Assembly (NCBI GenBank): GCA_004322265.1
Contig: SCSZ01000012.1
Coordinates: forward strand, 1-64,000
Source of the DNA: Patescibacteria group bacterium
GTDB lineage: Bacteria > Patescibacteriota > Saccharimonadia > Saccharimonadales > Saccharimonadaceae
Direction of reading: 5' to 3'
Length of the DNA stretch: 64,000 nucleotides
Shown: piece after piece, positions 17,048 to 27,283 of the stretch
How positions within the stretch are numbered: position 1 is the stretch's first letter
Layout: every line of letters starts with the position of its first letter
Made by a program: the position numbers and the translations under genes
The notes under the pieces: model-generated
Databases searched by the model: none
What the model saw: the letters and a program-made list of their open reading frames with translations, nothing else
What the model was told of the DNA's origin: nothing

Positions 17048-18562
17048 TTATTGAATGATGTCTTCACCGAAATGTTTTTGAAGTCGCATGGTGATTGAAC
17101 CCTCGTGACGGCCGAGTAACTTCGCAAGTTGTTTGATTGACGCCCCGTTCAAGAACTTCTCTTTCAACTGTGCATCTTGGCTCGCTTCCCACGGTTTGTA
17201 GGCGTTCGGATATGTCTCGTGCATTTTAGCAATTTTCTCGCTCCATCCACTCGCCTTCTCCGTCTTTTTAGGGACTTCAGTGGCACGTTTTTCAGCTGAC
17301 TTTTCTAAATACGCAAAGCGCTTGGCATCCTTTGCTGCATGATCTCGAAGCAGTACATCAATGTTCTGTGCATCCTCGCTGATCTGTAAAGCCATTTGAT
17401 TTATGCCAGTTAAATAAAGGTTGCGCAAATTTTTTACTCGGCTTAGTGCCACATATCCCATGCCTTCGACGAATGCCTTTCGTAAATCAATTCGTGCTGC
17501 ATCGAGTGTCATACCCTGAGACTTATGAACGGTGATCGCCCACGCCAAACGAAGTGGTATTTGACTGATGCTTGCGCGCTTCTTCTCACCATCACGAAGC
17601 TCCCAGGTGTCAGGTAGCATCGTTACGACTTTTCCGTTCTTGAACTCAACAACTGGATACTCGGTTGATGCTTCAAAATCAATCACCGTACCGAGACTTC
17701 CATTGACGTACTTACGTTCGGGGCTATTCTTGACTGCTATAACCAGTGCACCTTTTTTCAGTCTCAGCGTCGCTGGTGCAAGGACGGACCTCTGTAATGC
17801 TTCAACGTAGCTATCACTCCCTGTTGTCGTCTGCGTATAGAATATTTCATCCCCACCCAGCTCGTCGAGTTTCTCGTTATTGAGTTTATCGACATCAATA
17901 TTGACTGTATGTAGCTCAGTCAATTCTTCGTCATCAGGTACGATTCCGACTCGCTCTAGTAGCTTTTCGGCATGATGACGACGCAGTTCACCAGCACGAA
18001 GTGAATTCAAAATATCGAGCAGTACTTCGTCATCTTGACGATGCTGTTCTTCTAAATAACAAATTGTTGGATCAAGTAGTTGCCATACTTTACTATTAAC
18101 CACGAAGCCGCCAGCACGCGTATCACCTCTGTTAATTGGTGGTAGCTGAAAGAAATCACCACTCATAATAATCTGAATACCACCGAATGGTTCATCCTTG
18201 CCACGTACAAGTCGACAAACGGTATCAACCATATCCAACCGATAATCATGAAGCATACTAATCTCGTCGATAATCAGAACGTCAGTTTTTTCAATGATCT
18301 CCTTACGGCCTTTTGCCATGTGGTCGACAAATCCATACGGCAATTCATCACTAATTCCGATCCCGCTCCAGCTGTGAATCGTTGTACCGCCTAGATGCGT
18401 TGCAGCCAACCCTGTCGTTGCGGTAACAGAGACATGTTTGCCCTCGCTCTTTGCGATACGAATGAATTGATTCAACACAAAAGTCTTGCCCGCCCCTGCT
18501 GGGCCAGTCAGTAGCACGCTCTCGCCCGCCATCATTACCTCGAGTGCAATCCCCTGTTTCAT
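17048..18562 (-). CDS. Pif1-like AAA superfamily 1B helicase
   Basis: LTGPAGAGKTFVLNQ, TATTGLAATHLGGTTIHSWSGIG, IDEISMLHDYRLD, AITVHKSQGMTLD. Confidence 0.9.
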   Translation of the reverse strand: MKQGIALEVMMAGESVLLTGPAGAGKTFVLNQFIRIAKSEGKHVSVTATTGLAATHLGGTTIHSWSGIGISDELPYGFVDHMAKGRKEIIEKTDVLIIDEISMLHDYRLDMVDTVCRLVRGKDEPFGGIQIIMSGDFFQLPPINRGDTRAGGFVVNSKVWQLLDPTICYLEEQHRQDDEVLLDILNSLRAGELRRHHAEKLLERVGIVPDDEELTELHTVNIDVDKLNNEKLDELGGDEIFYTQTTTGSDSYVEALQRSVLAPATLRLKKGALVIAVKNSPERKYVNGSLGTVIDFEASTEYPVVEFKNGKVVTMLPDTWELRDGEKKRASISQIPLRLAWAITVHKSQGMTLDAARIDLRKAFVEGMGYVALSRVKNLRNLYLTGINQMALQISEDAQNIDVLLRDHAAKDAKRFAYLEKSAEKRATEVPKKTEKASGWSEKIAKMHETYPNAYKPWEASQDAQLKEKFLNGASIKQLAKLLGRHEGSITMRLQKHFGEDIIQ

Positions 18563-18582
18563 ATATTATCTAGTATAGCGCA

Positions 18583-19605
18583 CTAGCCTCTCGGCGGTTC
18601 ACCCTCGGGATCGTCAAGCGCACGTTTACTTTTAACTTCGTAGCGTTTGCCTGTAATCTGGCTGACGATGTAATCTTCGTTGATCAAATTTACAAATGTA
18701 TCGAGATCGCTACCATCCATAATAATGATCGCGCCAGCTTCGTCGGTCATAATTTCGAGTTGCATATCATCAGCATACTCAATCACCTGATCCTGTGTTA
18801 CAGGTCCAATTTCAATCTTTTGAAGCTTATTGACGGCACGTGGACGATCGCGAACAAGCGATTGCAGATCGAGCCCATCTGGAAAGCTCAACTTAAATTG
18901 CTTCTCAATTAGTGCAACTTTTTGGTCTGCTAATAATTGTTTCTTATAATCGTAATTAAATAAACGTTCAAATTTCGTCTGTGAAAATGCAAAAATATCA
19001 TCACTCACAATCAGCACTTGGTTATCAGATGATATTTTAAGTCCAAAATCTGCTGTAAATGCGCCAAACACTCCATCACGAAACTCCCAGGCGGTCGCAC
19101 CCTTTAAGACTTGGGCCTGCGATATCTGCTTTACGACATAAAAAGGTTTAGCTGAACCATCTTTGTGAGTAAAGCGTGCAATAATACCCTTTATGCGTTT
19201 AAACTCGTGCTCCCCCTCGCTAAACTCAACGATTTCACCTCGCTGCTGTTCAATCATCGTAATTATATTCTGTGCGTGTGCAACCTTACCAAGGTCCGTC
19301 CTTAGCAGAACATTTTCTTCGGCATCTGACAATTCATAGTCACGAACAGATAACCCAATCCCCGCTCCAAGATTCACAAAGTTAATCAAATCATACAGAA
19401 ACATGGGCTTGATCTGAGCATTTAAGTCTTTACTAAAGCTAGTTGAATATGGCGTATAGTTTTTGTTGAACAAAAACAGCTCGACTTCAAGCTCTTTCTT
19501 AACTGCATCAATATTATTCGCCCACAAAAAAATATCAGTTGGTTCATTCTCGTCAGTCATGTTTCTCTTTCTAATTAGTAACGATCTTGAACTATTGTAG
19601 CTCAA
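18583..19605 (-). CDS. DUF4868/KwaB-like protein
   Basis: C-terminal LINEDYIVSQITGKRYEVKSKRAL resembles DUF4868 C-term; overall size matches; no search run. Confidence 0.55.
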   Translation of the reverse strand: MSYNSSRSLLIRKRNMTDENEPTDIFLWANNIDAVKKELEVELFLFNKNYTPYSTSFSKDLNAQIKPMFLYDLINFVNLGAGIGLSVRDYELSDAEENVLLRTDLGKVAHAQNIITMIEQQRGEIVEFSEGEHEFKRIKGIIARFTHKDGSAKPFYVVKQISQAQVLKGATAWEFRDGVFGAFTADFGLKISSDNQVLIVSDDIFAFSQTKFERLFNYDYKKQLLADQKVALIEKQFKLSFPDGLDLQSLVRDRPRAVNKLQKIEIGPVTQDQVIEYADDMQLEIMTDEAGAIIIMDGSDLDTFVNLINEDYIVSQITGKRYEVKSKRALDDPEGEPPRG

Positions 19606-19626
19606 GTATTGGTGTCTCAGTCGTGT

Positions 19627-20058
19627 TTAATTTGCAACAGCGCCGTCGAGTCGCTGCTCACGTGCCTCGTTAGCCCATTGATCAGCCATTTCGTTACCTG
19701 CATCACCTTCGTGCCCCCGAACCCATGTAAGGGTCGCCTGGGAGGCTTTGTATAGCTCACAAGCTTCTTTAACAATTTCAAGATTCTTGATCTCGCCACC
19801 CTTCTTGGTCCAGCCTTTTGCTTCCCAACCAGGAGCCCATTTCGTAATCACATTAATCCAAAACTCGCTATCAGTAAAGATCTGACATTTGGCACCACCT
19901 GCGTCTTTCATTGCAGCGATTAAGGCTTTGCCTTCCATCCGGATATTGGTTGAATCAAGTTCATGCCCAACAATGCTCGGCTGCATCTCTTTAATAACGG
20001 CGAACCCTCCTGGGCCAGGATTTGGGCTGCAGCTGCCGTCTGTGTAGTAAATAATCAT
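19627..20058 (-). CDS. rnhA: Ribonuclease HI
   Basis: IIYYTDGSCSPNPGPGGFAV, TDSEFWIN, WVRGHEGDAGNEMADQWA. Confidence 0.92.
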   Translation of the reverse strand: MIIYYTDGSCSPNPGPGGFAVIKEMQPSIVGHELDSTNIRMEGKALIAAMKDAGGAKCQIFTDSEFWINVITKWAPGWEAKGWTKKGGEIKNLEIVKEACELYKASQATLTWVRGHEGDAGNEMADQWANEAREQRLDGAVAN

Positions 20059-20134
20059 CTCTACCCATTCTACACTATCTTTTCACCTCTATTTAGCGCA
20101 TAATAAAGCCACTACCAATGTGAGGGGAAATATA

Positions 20135-20200
20135 GTGGCTAAGGGCGAAAATAAGCGCAAAGAAATCAAGAAGCCGAAAAAAGCAAAGTTGGCAATCTAA
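20135..20200 (+). CDS. 21-aa basic microprotein (GTG start)
   Basis: (M)AKGENKRKEIKKPKKAKLAI; AGGGGAAA SD; TAATG overlap with next ORF. Confidence 0.5.
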   Translation: MAKGENKRKEIKKPKKAKLAI

Positions 20201-20409
20201 TGACCACCGACGAAGTGAAAAGCAAATTGCAATCACTTCAGGACGATCCAACGATGAAGACGGTCAGTAAATACAGCCCCACTGCTGTGGAGTGGCGTGG
20301 TAACCGTTTGCCATTTGTCGAAATTCACCTTGCATACCTACGAGCGCACAAACTAGTGAACCCCGCTCACTACCTCTCTAATCTTGAACTTATGATTAAA
20401 AAGCGCTAG
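20200..20409 (+). CDS. Small hypothetical protein (69 aa)
   Basis: Translationally coupled to upstream micro-ORF; followed by terminator. Confidence 0.55.
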   Translation: MTTDEVKSKLQSLQDDPTMKTVSKYSPTAVEWRGNRLPFVEIHLAYLRAHKLVNPAHYLSNLELMIKKR

Positions 20410-20423
20410 ATTTAGCGCTTTTT
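20398..20423. terminator. Bidirectional intrinsic terminator
   Basis: AAAAAGCGCTA-GATT-TAGCGCTTTTT. Confidence 0.85.
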
Positions 20424-20439
20424 AATACGATTCCACTGC

Positions 20440-20961
20440 TTAATTAGCGACTCGGATCTCGGTTGCAGTGATTGTACCATCACTTGCGGTAGTACCCGCG
20501 ATAACGACCGTATCGTTCACCTTTGGCTTGACATCATTTGTATAGGTCGTCGATGAATTGGTCTTTATTGTCGTTTGCTTACCATTACCTGCGATGACGA
20601 TATTGTCGCTATTTACAGCTGTAACGACGCCTGTCTGATATGTATAGACAGTTGTAGTAACCGAATTATCAGTAACCTGAGTTTGGATTGATCTACCATA
20701 ACCATACCCGGTATCTGCGTCGATTCGAGACATCATACCAGTTGTATATGGTCTTGTTCGAAACGCAGATTGTCGGTATGCCGCATTATATAGCCATGCC
20801 CCTCCACCAATCAAAACACCGATAAGTAACAGGCCCACAATCGAGATTATGATGATAAGTCCTCGTCGACTTGCCTTACCATCTGGTTGTCGATAATCCG
20901 TAATCTTTTCCTTTTTTTCGGCTACAGCTTCTTGCTTTTCTTCTTTATCTGGCATAGACAT
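20440..20961 (-). CDS. Single-TM protein with DUF5666-like extracellular domain
   Basis: TM then VVTAVNSDNIVIAGNGKQTTIK...NDTVVIAGTTASDGTITATEI. Confidence 0.55.
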   Translation of the reverse strand: MSMPDKEEKQEAVAEKKEKITDYRQPDGKASRRGLIIIISIVGLLLIGVLIGGGAWLYNAAYRQSAFRTRPYTTGMMSRIDADTGYGYGRSIQTQVTDNSVTTTVYTYQTGVVTAVNSDNIVIAGNGKQTTIKTNSSTTYTNDVKPKVNDTVVIAGTTASDGTITATEIRVAN

Positions 20962-21018
20962 TTCTCCTGTTTACAGGATAATGTTACCGTTTCAATCTGA
21001 AAAAAAGCTTATCGTTGC

Positions 21019-21324
21019 TTAATCAACAACAACATCGACACCGTTCCAAAAGGCAACGTAATTAGAGAAATCCTTTTTGACTCGTTCGATTGAACCATCT
21101 TTTGGCTCAGGATAATACCACGCACCGAAGTCATTCTTGCGACCATTAACCACAATATCGTAATAGCTCGCCTCGCCCTTCCACGGACACGTCGTGTGGT
21201 GATCACTCTCTTCGAAAAACTGCCATTCAAGCGCCTTAGGTGGAAAGTACCAGTTGCCTTCTATTCGAATAAGATCCGCGACAGGCGCCTCAGCAATAAC
21301 TTCGTCGTTCCAAACTGCTTTCAT
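21019..21324 (-). CDS. DUF427 domain protein
   Basis: MKAVWNDEVIAEA, ESDHHTTCPWKGEASYYD, AWYYPEP. Confidence 0.85.
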   Translation of the reverse strand: MKAVWNDEVIAEAPVADLIRIEGNWYFPPKALEWQFFEESDHHTTCPWKGEASYYDIVVNGRKNDFGAWYYPEPKDGSIERVKKDFSNYVAFWNGVDVVVD

Positions 21325-21332
21325 GAGTCCAA

Positions 21333-21755
21333 TTATACAGGCAGAAGTCCGATGATGCCAGACATCACAACGATCGTAATGAGCTCATGTGCAATATTAA
21401 GAGCCGTCAATTGTGTTGGTCGACCCTCAAAGATATCATGCATAAATATACGTGCTGCGGTAAATCCACCCCAGAGTAAAAGACCAACAAAAATCGCATC
21501 AACAAAATAACTGTCAGTTGAATTTTTGTGTACAATTGCGATCACATATGCCAATACTATTGAGGTAAGGAGTGATGCAAGAAATGCCTTGATGTATTGT
21601 AGAGCAGCTTTGCCTCCCCTAAAATCAGGGTCCGGCTTAACCCCAGTAAGCTTAGCCCACAACTTACCGAATAATGGGCCGTACCAAATACTGCCGACAA
21701 TCATGGTTGATATTGCTGCGAGTATAATCGCTATCCAGTTTATATCTGCGCTCAT
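21333..21755 (-). CDS. DUF1761-like membrane protein
   Basis: WIAIILAAISTMIVGSIWYGPLFGKLWAKLTG. Confidence 0.75.
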   Translation of the reverse strand: MSADINWIAIILAAISTMIVGSIWYGPLFGKLWAKLTGVKPDPDFRGGKAALQYIKAFLASLLTSIVLAYVIAIVHKNSTDSYFVDAIFVGLLLWGGFTAARIFMHDIFEGRPTQLTALNIAHELITIVVMSGIIGLLPV

Positions 21756-21770
21756 TACCCTATCCTCCTC

Positions 21771-22256
21771 TTATTTATTATTAACCAGCCACATTTGTTG
21801 TGGTTGATCTGGAAAATTAACTTGATCAAATAAGCTAAAACGCTTGGGATGAAATACATATAATTTGTGTTCGTTGGTACCAGCAACAATACTATCGACA
21901 AATGACGCATCTGTACCATGACGCTCCATGTAGGCGTCCATGATTGTTCGTACTTTTGTAGGCTCAGCTATTTGTTCGGCCACTCCCTCTGCCTGAAGAC
22001 CAACAAGAGGTTTTTCGGTCTGTATTGCGATTGCAATTGCGACATTCGGGTTGTCGACAATTTCTTGGCTGTGTCTACGACTAGATTTGCTAATCCAATA
22101 CACGTTACTTTGCTCGTCAGCAATAAAGTGTAAGTTACATAGCCATGGCTGATTGTTACTAGTGGTTGCAAGCTGAATGATCATCTCGTCTGACAAGTAT
22201 TTCTGAACTAAATTCTCAACACTTAACTCACTCATTAATTTCATTATATACCTCAT
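21771..22256 (-). CDS. Pyridoxamine 5'-phosphate oxidase-like protein
   Basis: IQLATTSNNQPWLCNLHFIADEQSNVYWISKSSRRHSQEI. Confidence 0.75.
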   Translation of the reverse strand: MRYIMKLMSELSVENLVQKYLSDEMIIQLATTSNNQPWLCNLHFIADEQSNVYWISKSSRRHSQEIVDNPNVAIAIAIQTEKPLVGLQAEGVAEQIAEPTKVRTIMDAYMERHGTDASFVDSIVAGTNEHKLYVFHPKRFSLFDQVNFPDQPQQMWLVNNK

Positions 22257-22320
22257 TCTGAGTATTGAATAAAATATACACTATGGTCTGGTAAGCTAAC
22301 AGAACCAATAATGATCCGTA

Positions 22321-22761
22321 CTACGCTGTAACTCGTTTGATGTCATCAACATCAAAAACTGGTACATGCACATCTCGTGGACCCTCTAGTAAACTCGAAA
22401 ATGGAACTGTTACTGCGTCACTAAACGCGAGATATAATGCTTTTGCAGTTTGCTTGCCAACCTGACGATAAATAGATCTATAGTGTGTAAATTTTCCCTC
22501 AAATGTAATTTCTTCGAGCGGTTGCGCATCAACAACATCAAAGTCTTGAACTACTGAAGGAACTAACAACGCAGACCTCGATTCAACGTGAAAGGGTTTA
22601 TCAATAAACCCACTTAAGGCTGCGACGTAGTGAAGCGAATGAATACCATCTAGTATTGTTTCTTCAAACTCTGGATCATCAAACTGTGAGCTAATGTGAA
22701 CATCAACTGCAAATGGTCGTGCAATTTCAACTGGATCAGTTGGTAAAATCAGTTCTGTCAC
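22321..22761 (-). CDS. Hypothetical protein
   Basis: 146-aa ORF without recognised motif. Confidence 0.5.
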   Translation of the reverse strand: MTELILPTDPVEIARPFAVDVHISSQFDDPEFEETILDGIHSLHYVAALSGFIDKPFHVESRSALLVPSVVQDFDVVDAQPLEEITFEGKFTHYRSIYRQVGKQTAKALYLAFSDAVTVPFSSLLEGPRDVHVPVFDVDDIKRVTA

Positions 22762-22812
22762 TACTCTCTCCTCTTAAGTAAGAGTATATCCTCAGAGATT
22801 TAATCGGACAAG

Positions 22813-23409
22813 TTATCGTGTAAGAATTAGTTCTAGGTCGTTCTTAAGAGTCTCAAAATCTCTATATGTAATTGCCTGCATTCCAACAGCCCTAGCACCC
22901 TCGCAGTACCCGACTTGATCATCAACAATGACACACTCATCGATTGGTGTATCGAGTGCGGCAGCAATATGTTCAAATGCACGTGGGTCTGGTTTTAATA
23001 GACCAGTTTCACTTGATATATCAACGGCATCAAACAATGCAATTTGATCTGGTGTAAAGAATTCACTCATCCAGCTTTGACTAGCGTTACTAATAAAACC
23101 AATTTTATAATCCGCTTTGAGCGTCGCTATATATTCTAATAGAGCAGCATCTGTTACCGTATTATCAATTTCGTTGTACGCTTCTTCTTCGTCAATACCC
23201 GCAAGTTCTGCAACACTCTTAACGAAGCCTGCGTGATCAGTTAATCCTGCGTCGGCTCGTTTTTGCATATTAGTCGCTTCTTCAAACTTTTCAGGATCGC
23301 TATCGAAATATTTGTGTTTGAACGGCAACCAGCCTTCGCTAACTAGTACACCAAAGCAATCAAAAATAACTGCAGTGATCTTTGTATTATTCATTTGTTC
23401 TTTTGACAT
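22813..23409 (-). CDS. HAD-family hydrolase
   Basis: AVIFDCFGVLVSEG, GFISNASQSW, LKPDPRAFEHIA, CVIVDDQVGYCEGARAVGMQAI. Confidence 0.88.
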   Translation of the reverse strand: MSKEQMNNTKITAVIFDCFGVLVSEGWLPFKHKYFDSDPEKFEEATNMQKRADAGLTDHAGFVKSVAELAGIDEEEAYNEIDNTVTDAALLEYIATLKADYKIGFISNASQSWMSEFFTPDQIALFDAVDISSETGLLKPDPRAFEHIAAALDTPIDECVIVDDQVGYCEGARAVGMQAITYRDFETLKNDLELILTR

Positions 23410-23411
23410 CT

Positions 23412-24014
23412 CTACTTTGCCCTCAATATCCGCTGAATACTTACTCCGAGTTTAAATCTCACTAAAATAAATATAGCCATACAAATTATAAAGATATACA
23501 ACGCAAAGCCAATGTGTGCAAAATCCCATATTTTTGTGGCTAGTAGCGTAATTATCGCGCTAATTGCTCCCAGTAGAAATACCAGGTAACTCTCTGTTTC
23601 AGGCTCTTTAAAAGCTTTAACGAGTGTCGGAAGTCCTGCAAGTGCATCAGCTAGAATACTAAAAGCAATCGCAATCGTACCTGTCCGAGTGATAAACCAT
23701 AGCCCGACACCAATCAGAGATAAAATCCCACATATGATATCAAATGTGGTAATTTTCCAAACTGATTTTTTATTAACAAACGACGCAACTAAAACAAGCA
23801 ACGGGCCAAAACCAACCATGAAAGTCATCAGCCCACCCAACACAGAAACACCTTCTCCCAACATTGCGCCAAAGGCAATCATGGGTGCAAGCGCCCACAG
23901 GAACCACGTTACCCTATTCGGTTTCGTTTTTCCTTTGATTGTCTCAATAATATAGCTTATGCTACCAACCAGATTTAACGCTGCCCCGACATAGATAAAA
24001 TTTTCATTAATCAC
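23412..24014 (-). CDS. Multi-TM protein, possible PQ-loop-like
   Basis: Hydrophobic segments; TKPNRVTWFLWALAP. Confidence 0.5.
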   Translation of the reverse strand: MINENFIYVGAALNLVGSISYIIETIKGKTKPNRVTWFLWALAPMIAFGAMLGEGVSVLGGLMTFMVGFGPLLVLVASFVNKKSVWKITTFDIICGILSLIGVGLWFITRTGTIAIAFSILADALAGLPTLVKAFKEPETESYLVFLLGAISAIITLLATKIWDFAHIGFALYIFIICMAIFILVRFKLGVSIQRILRAK

Positions 24015-24577
24015 TACTTGAGTCCTACTTTGGCCAGTAACTCATCAATTGAGTTAACACCCTCTAGCATTTGCACCTTTTGTCCTTGAGATTCCTGCGA
24101 CTTTTTAAATTCGTCAAAGGATACTCGATTGATTTCTATTTTTTCACCTACTTCGTGTGTGGTTGGTTGTTCGGCGATTTTATTCATAGCAACATAGACA
24201 TAGGTAAACCATTCAATTTTGATCGCAGGTTGTTTTACTTCTAAAAGAGCCCATTTCTCGTACCTCTCACCCAACTCTTCAACTATCTCTCGTTTGGCTG
24301 CCTCAAGCGGATTCTCCCCTGACTCGATACGACCACCTGGCAAACGATTTTTTTGGACAATTCCACCTGGTTGCTCTTCGTCGAGTAAAACAATTTGACC
24401 ATTATCAATTGCTATAACAAGTGCAGTATCGGGGCGACGTAACATTTCAAACGTCTGAAAAGATCCGTCGAACATTTCTTGTTGCCATTGGTACGTATCA
24501 AAGAGAATTCCTTTGAAAACAAGCTTTGCGTCGTCGGGAATCAAGTAAGCGTTTTCAGGTAGGGGTCGATCATTCAT
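24014..24577 (-). CDS. NUDIX hydrolase
   Basis: GGRIESGENPLEAAKREIVEELG (Nudix box). Confidence 0.92.
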   Translation of the reverse strand: MNDRPLPENAYLIPDDAKLVFKGILFDTYQWQQEMFDGSFQTFEMLRRPDTALVIAIDNGQIVLLDEEQPGGIVQKNRLPGGRIESGENPLEAAKREIVEELGERYEKWALLEVKQPAIKIEWFTYVYVAMNKIAEQPTTHEVGEKIEINRVSFDEFKKSQESQGQKVQMLEGVNSIDELLAKVGLK

Positions 24578-24592
24578 AGTCTGATTATAACC

Positions 24593-25204
24593 TTAGTGAT
24601 TGAATTGCTCTAGTTTTATCACGTGAGCATCGTGATGCTTCCCCAGATCGATAAGCTCAGCATTACCTAAGTGGAAGCTAGTCAAGACCGTTTCCCAATT
24701 TTGACCAGTCGATGCCGCGTAGATCATTTTACCGATATCACCGTGGCAAATAAGTAGTACTCTGCCACTTGTATGCAGCTTGTTAACTTGGTCAAGTACC
24801 TTCTGTCCACGAACAACGAGTTCTGGAAACGTCTCAGCACCTTCAGGATCAAGAAAATAATGAATATGTTCAGCAATTATAACGTGCATTTTGACATTAC
24901 GTCGTATGTCGTCAAATTTCATGCCCTCCAAAACACCAGCATTACGCTCGATCAGATCATTGATGACAATTGGCTTTGGTAGGCCAGCAACTTCTGCAAC
25001 TATATCCGCTGTTTCATGCGCACGTACAAGGGGTGAGCAGTAGACAGCATCAAATGTCAGACCTGTATCAATAATCCCAAGTCCAAGATTGTGTGCTTGT
25101 TGACGGCCAAGATCGGTTAGCTTGGCGTCGCGATGTCCGCCCATTACACCTGCAATATTATCTTTACTTTGGCCATGGCGACCCAGGAATATTTCTACTG
25201 ACAT
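24593..25204 (-). CDS. Histidine phosphatase family protein
   Basis: FLGRHGQSKDNIAG, CHGDIGKM. Confidence 0.88.
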   Translation of the reverse strand: MSVEIFLGRHGQSKDNIAGVMGGHRDAKLTDLGRQQAHNLGLGIIDTGLTFDAVYCSPLVRAHETADIVAEVAGLPKPIVINDLIERNAGVLEGMKFDDIRRNVKMHVIIAEHIHYFLDPEGAETFPELVVRGQKVLDQVNKLHTSGRVLLICHGDIGKMIYAASTGQNWETVLTSFHLGNAELIDLGKHHDAHVIKLEQFNH

Positions 25205-26556
25205 AGCTCTTCGATGCTGACGCGTCGCTGTTCAGTACTGTCGCGTTCACGTACTGTTACCGTATTGTCTTCAAGGCTATCAAAATCAATCACAACGCAG
25301 TAAGGCGTACCGATTTCATCCTGACGACGATATCGTTTACCGATATTACCGTTGTCATCCCACACGACATTTCCGTGCTTTTTCTTGAGAGCGTCGTACA
25401 CTTCACGAGCCTTGACGACCAGCTCTTCTTTATTCTTGAGAAGTGGTGATACCGCATATTTAATTGGTGCGAGATGCTCCGGTAGTTTCAGATAAATACG
25501 CTTTTCACCGTTTACTTCATCCTCAGTATACGCTGTTGACAGCACCGCCATAATCGCACGTTCCACGCCAAATGACGGTTCAATAACATGCGGCACAAAC
25601 TTCGTATTTGTTCCCTTCACAGTGTATTCCATGTTCTTACCGGCGGCATTTTGAATATTCATGAGATCAAAATCTGTACGGTACGCTAGGCCTAGTAGTT
25701 CTTCGCGACCAATCGGAAAATCAAATTCAAAATCAACCGTACGTTTGCTGTAATGCGCACGATCAGCCTCACCTACTTCAAGTTCGTGAACGCTTTCGAC
25801 AGGCAGTCCAAGCGCATTCGTCCATTCGTGAACCAGCCCAATCCATTTCTCAAATTCCGCTTCCCATGTCGATGGATCAATAAAGTATTCAATCTCCATT
25901 TGTTCAAACTCGCGCGAGCGAAAAATAAAATCTCGTGGACTAATTTCGTTGCGAAATGCCTTGCCTTGTTGTGCCAGACCAAATGGCAAATCAGGGTAAT
26001 AGCTGTCGAGGATGTTTTTATAGTTCGTAAAAATACCTTGAGCCGTTTCAGGTCGTAAGTAGCTGATACTTGACTCGTCATCGACAGGACCAACCGTTGT
26101 CTTGAACATCATGTTGAATGTACGCACCTCGGATAGTTCGTTTCCATTTGGGCTCTTGATAGTATTGTCCTGTATTAATTTTGTCATCGCTTCAAGGCTT
26201 AGCCCGTCAACATCATAGCCCGCATCCTTTAATAGATGGTCTGCACGAAAACGTTGTTTCGTTTCTAGGTCTTCAACCAGTGGATCGGTAAACGTATCAA
26301 CATGCCCACTCGCCTTCCAGACATTTTGATTCATCAAAATCGCCGCATCAACGCCGTACATATCTTCACGATCATCGACGAACATCTTCCACCATAGGTT
26401 CATAATGTTTCGTTTCAGCGTTACACCCAGCGGACCGTAGTCCCAGGTACCACTTAAACCACCGTAGACTTCACTACCTTGGTAAATAAATCCACGACGC
26501 TTCGCTAGGCTAACAATCGCCTCCATCTTTTCGTTCTTGATGTTTTTGTCGCTCAT
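25195..26556 (-). CDS. glyQS: Glycyl-tRNA synthetase (alpha2 type)
   Basis: GFIYQGSEVYGGLSGTWDYGPLG, AQQGKAFRNEISPRDFIFRSREFEQMEIEYF. Confidence 0.95.
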   Translation of the reverse strand: MSDKNIKNEKMEAIVSLAKRRGFIYQGSEVYGGLSGTWDYGPLGVTLKRNIMNLWWKMFVDDREDMYGVDAAILMNQNVWKASGHVDTFTDPLVEDLETKQRFRADHLLKDAGYDVDGLSLEAMTKLIQDNTIKSPNGNELSEVRTFNMMFKTTVGPVDDESSISYLRPETAQGIFTNYKNILDSYYPDLPFGLAQQGKAFRNEISPRDFIFRSREFEQMEIEYFIDPSTWEAEFEKWIGLVHEWTNALGLPVESVHELEVGEADRAHYSKRTVDFEFDFPIGREELLGLAYRTDFDLMNIQNAAGKNMEYTVKGTNTKFVPHVIEPSFGVERAIMAVLSTAYTEDEVNGEKRIYLKLPEHLAPIKYAVSPLLKNKEELVVKAREVYDALKKKHGNVVWDDNGNIGKRYRRQDEIGTPYCVVIDFDSLEDNTVTVRERDSTEQRRVSIEELCQ

Positions 26557-26608
26557 AATTAAGGTTAATTATACCAGTAATAGAGACGAAAGCCATAACC
26601 TGATTGAT

Positions 26609-27283
26609 TTAAACAGCAGCGTGCTGGCGTGCCACCATGAGGCAATCCCCGAGGATTGGTTCAACACCGCCAATTTGCGCTAACGTCTTTAGTGGTCGAG
26701 TCGCGATTAGTCGCAGTAACTTGATGTGTTCTGATCCAATTTCACCACTTGCGACTTGCCGAAAGCCTTGCTCAGTTTCATCATATCGATAGGTCTGTTC
26801 TGCCGATAATTTACTGTCCGCCAGATCACGCTCCAGATTTAACTCATGACCGAGCAGTCCTGCATAATGCAGATAGAACCACGTTTGAACTAACTCCAAT
26901 GCAATTGTATGAGCATCCAATGCCATCAGTACTTCAGCGAGTATGTCGTACCATTCTGGCTCGTCTACCATTTCACTCGCCTTGGTAATGAGTTTAATCG
27001 CCTGGTAGGCAAATTGCATACGATCATAATCTTGCATAATATGACTATAAAATTGTACGAGTCTAGCAGAGGTCAAAATCCCCAAATCGCCTTTACCCTC
27101 GCCTATCACGACATCACAAATCGCGAATAATTCGATTCCACCCGCAAGGCGTGATTTTTCTCGCCTGACGCCTTTTGCTATAACGCTTTTTTTACCAGTG
27201 GGTGTTAAAAGTTGTACGATTCGATCTGCTTCACCGTAATTCGTTCGACGAAGCACGATTGCACGTGTTCGTGTTGAGTTCAT
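26609..27283 (-). CDS. recO: DNA repair protein RecO
   Basis: TRAIVLRRTNYGEADRIVQLLTPTGKKSVIAKGVRR. Confidence 0.85.
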   Translation of the reverse strand: MNSTRTRAIVLRRTNYGEADRIVQLLTPTGKKSVIAKGVRREKSRLAGGIELFAICDVVIGEGKGDLGILTSARLVQFYSHIMQDYDRMQFAYQAIKLITKASEMVDEPEWYDILAEVLMALDAHTIALELVQTWFYLHYAGLLGHELNLERDLADSKLSAEQTYRYDETEQGFRQVASGEIGSEHIKLLRLIATRPLKTLAQIGGVEPILGDCLMVARQHAAV

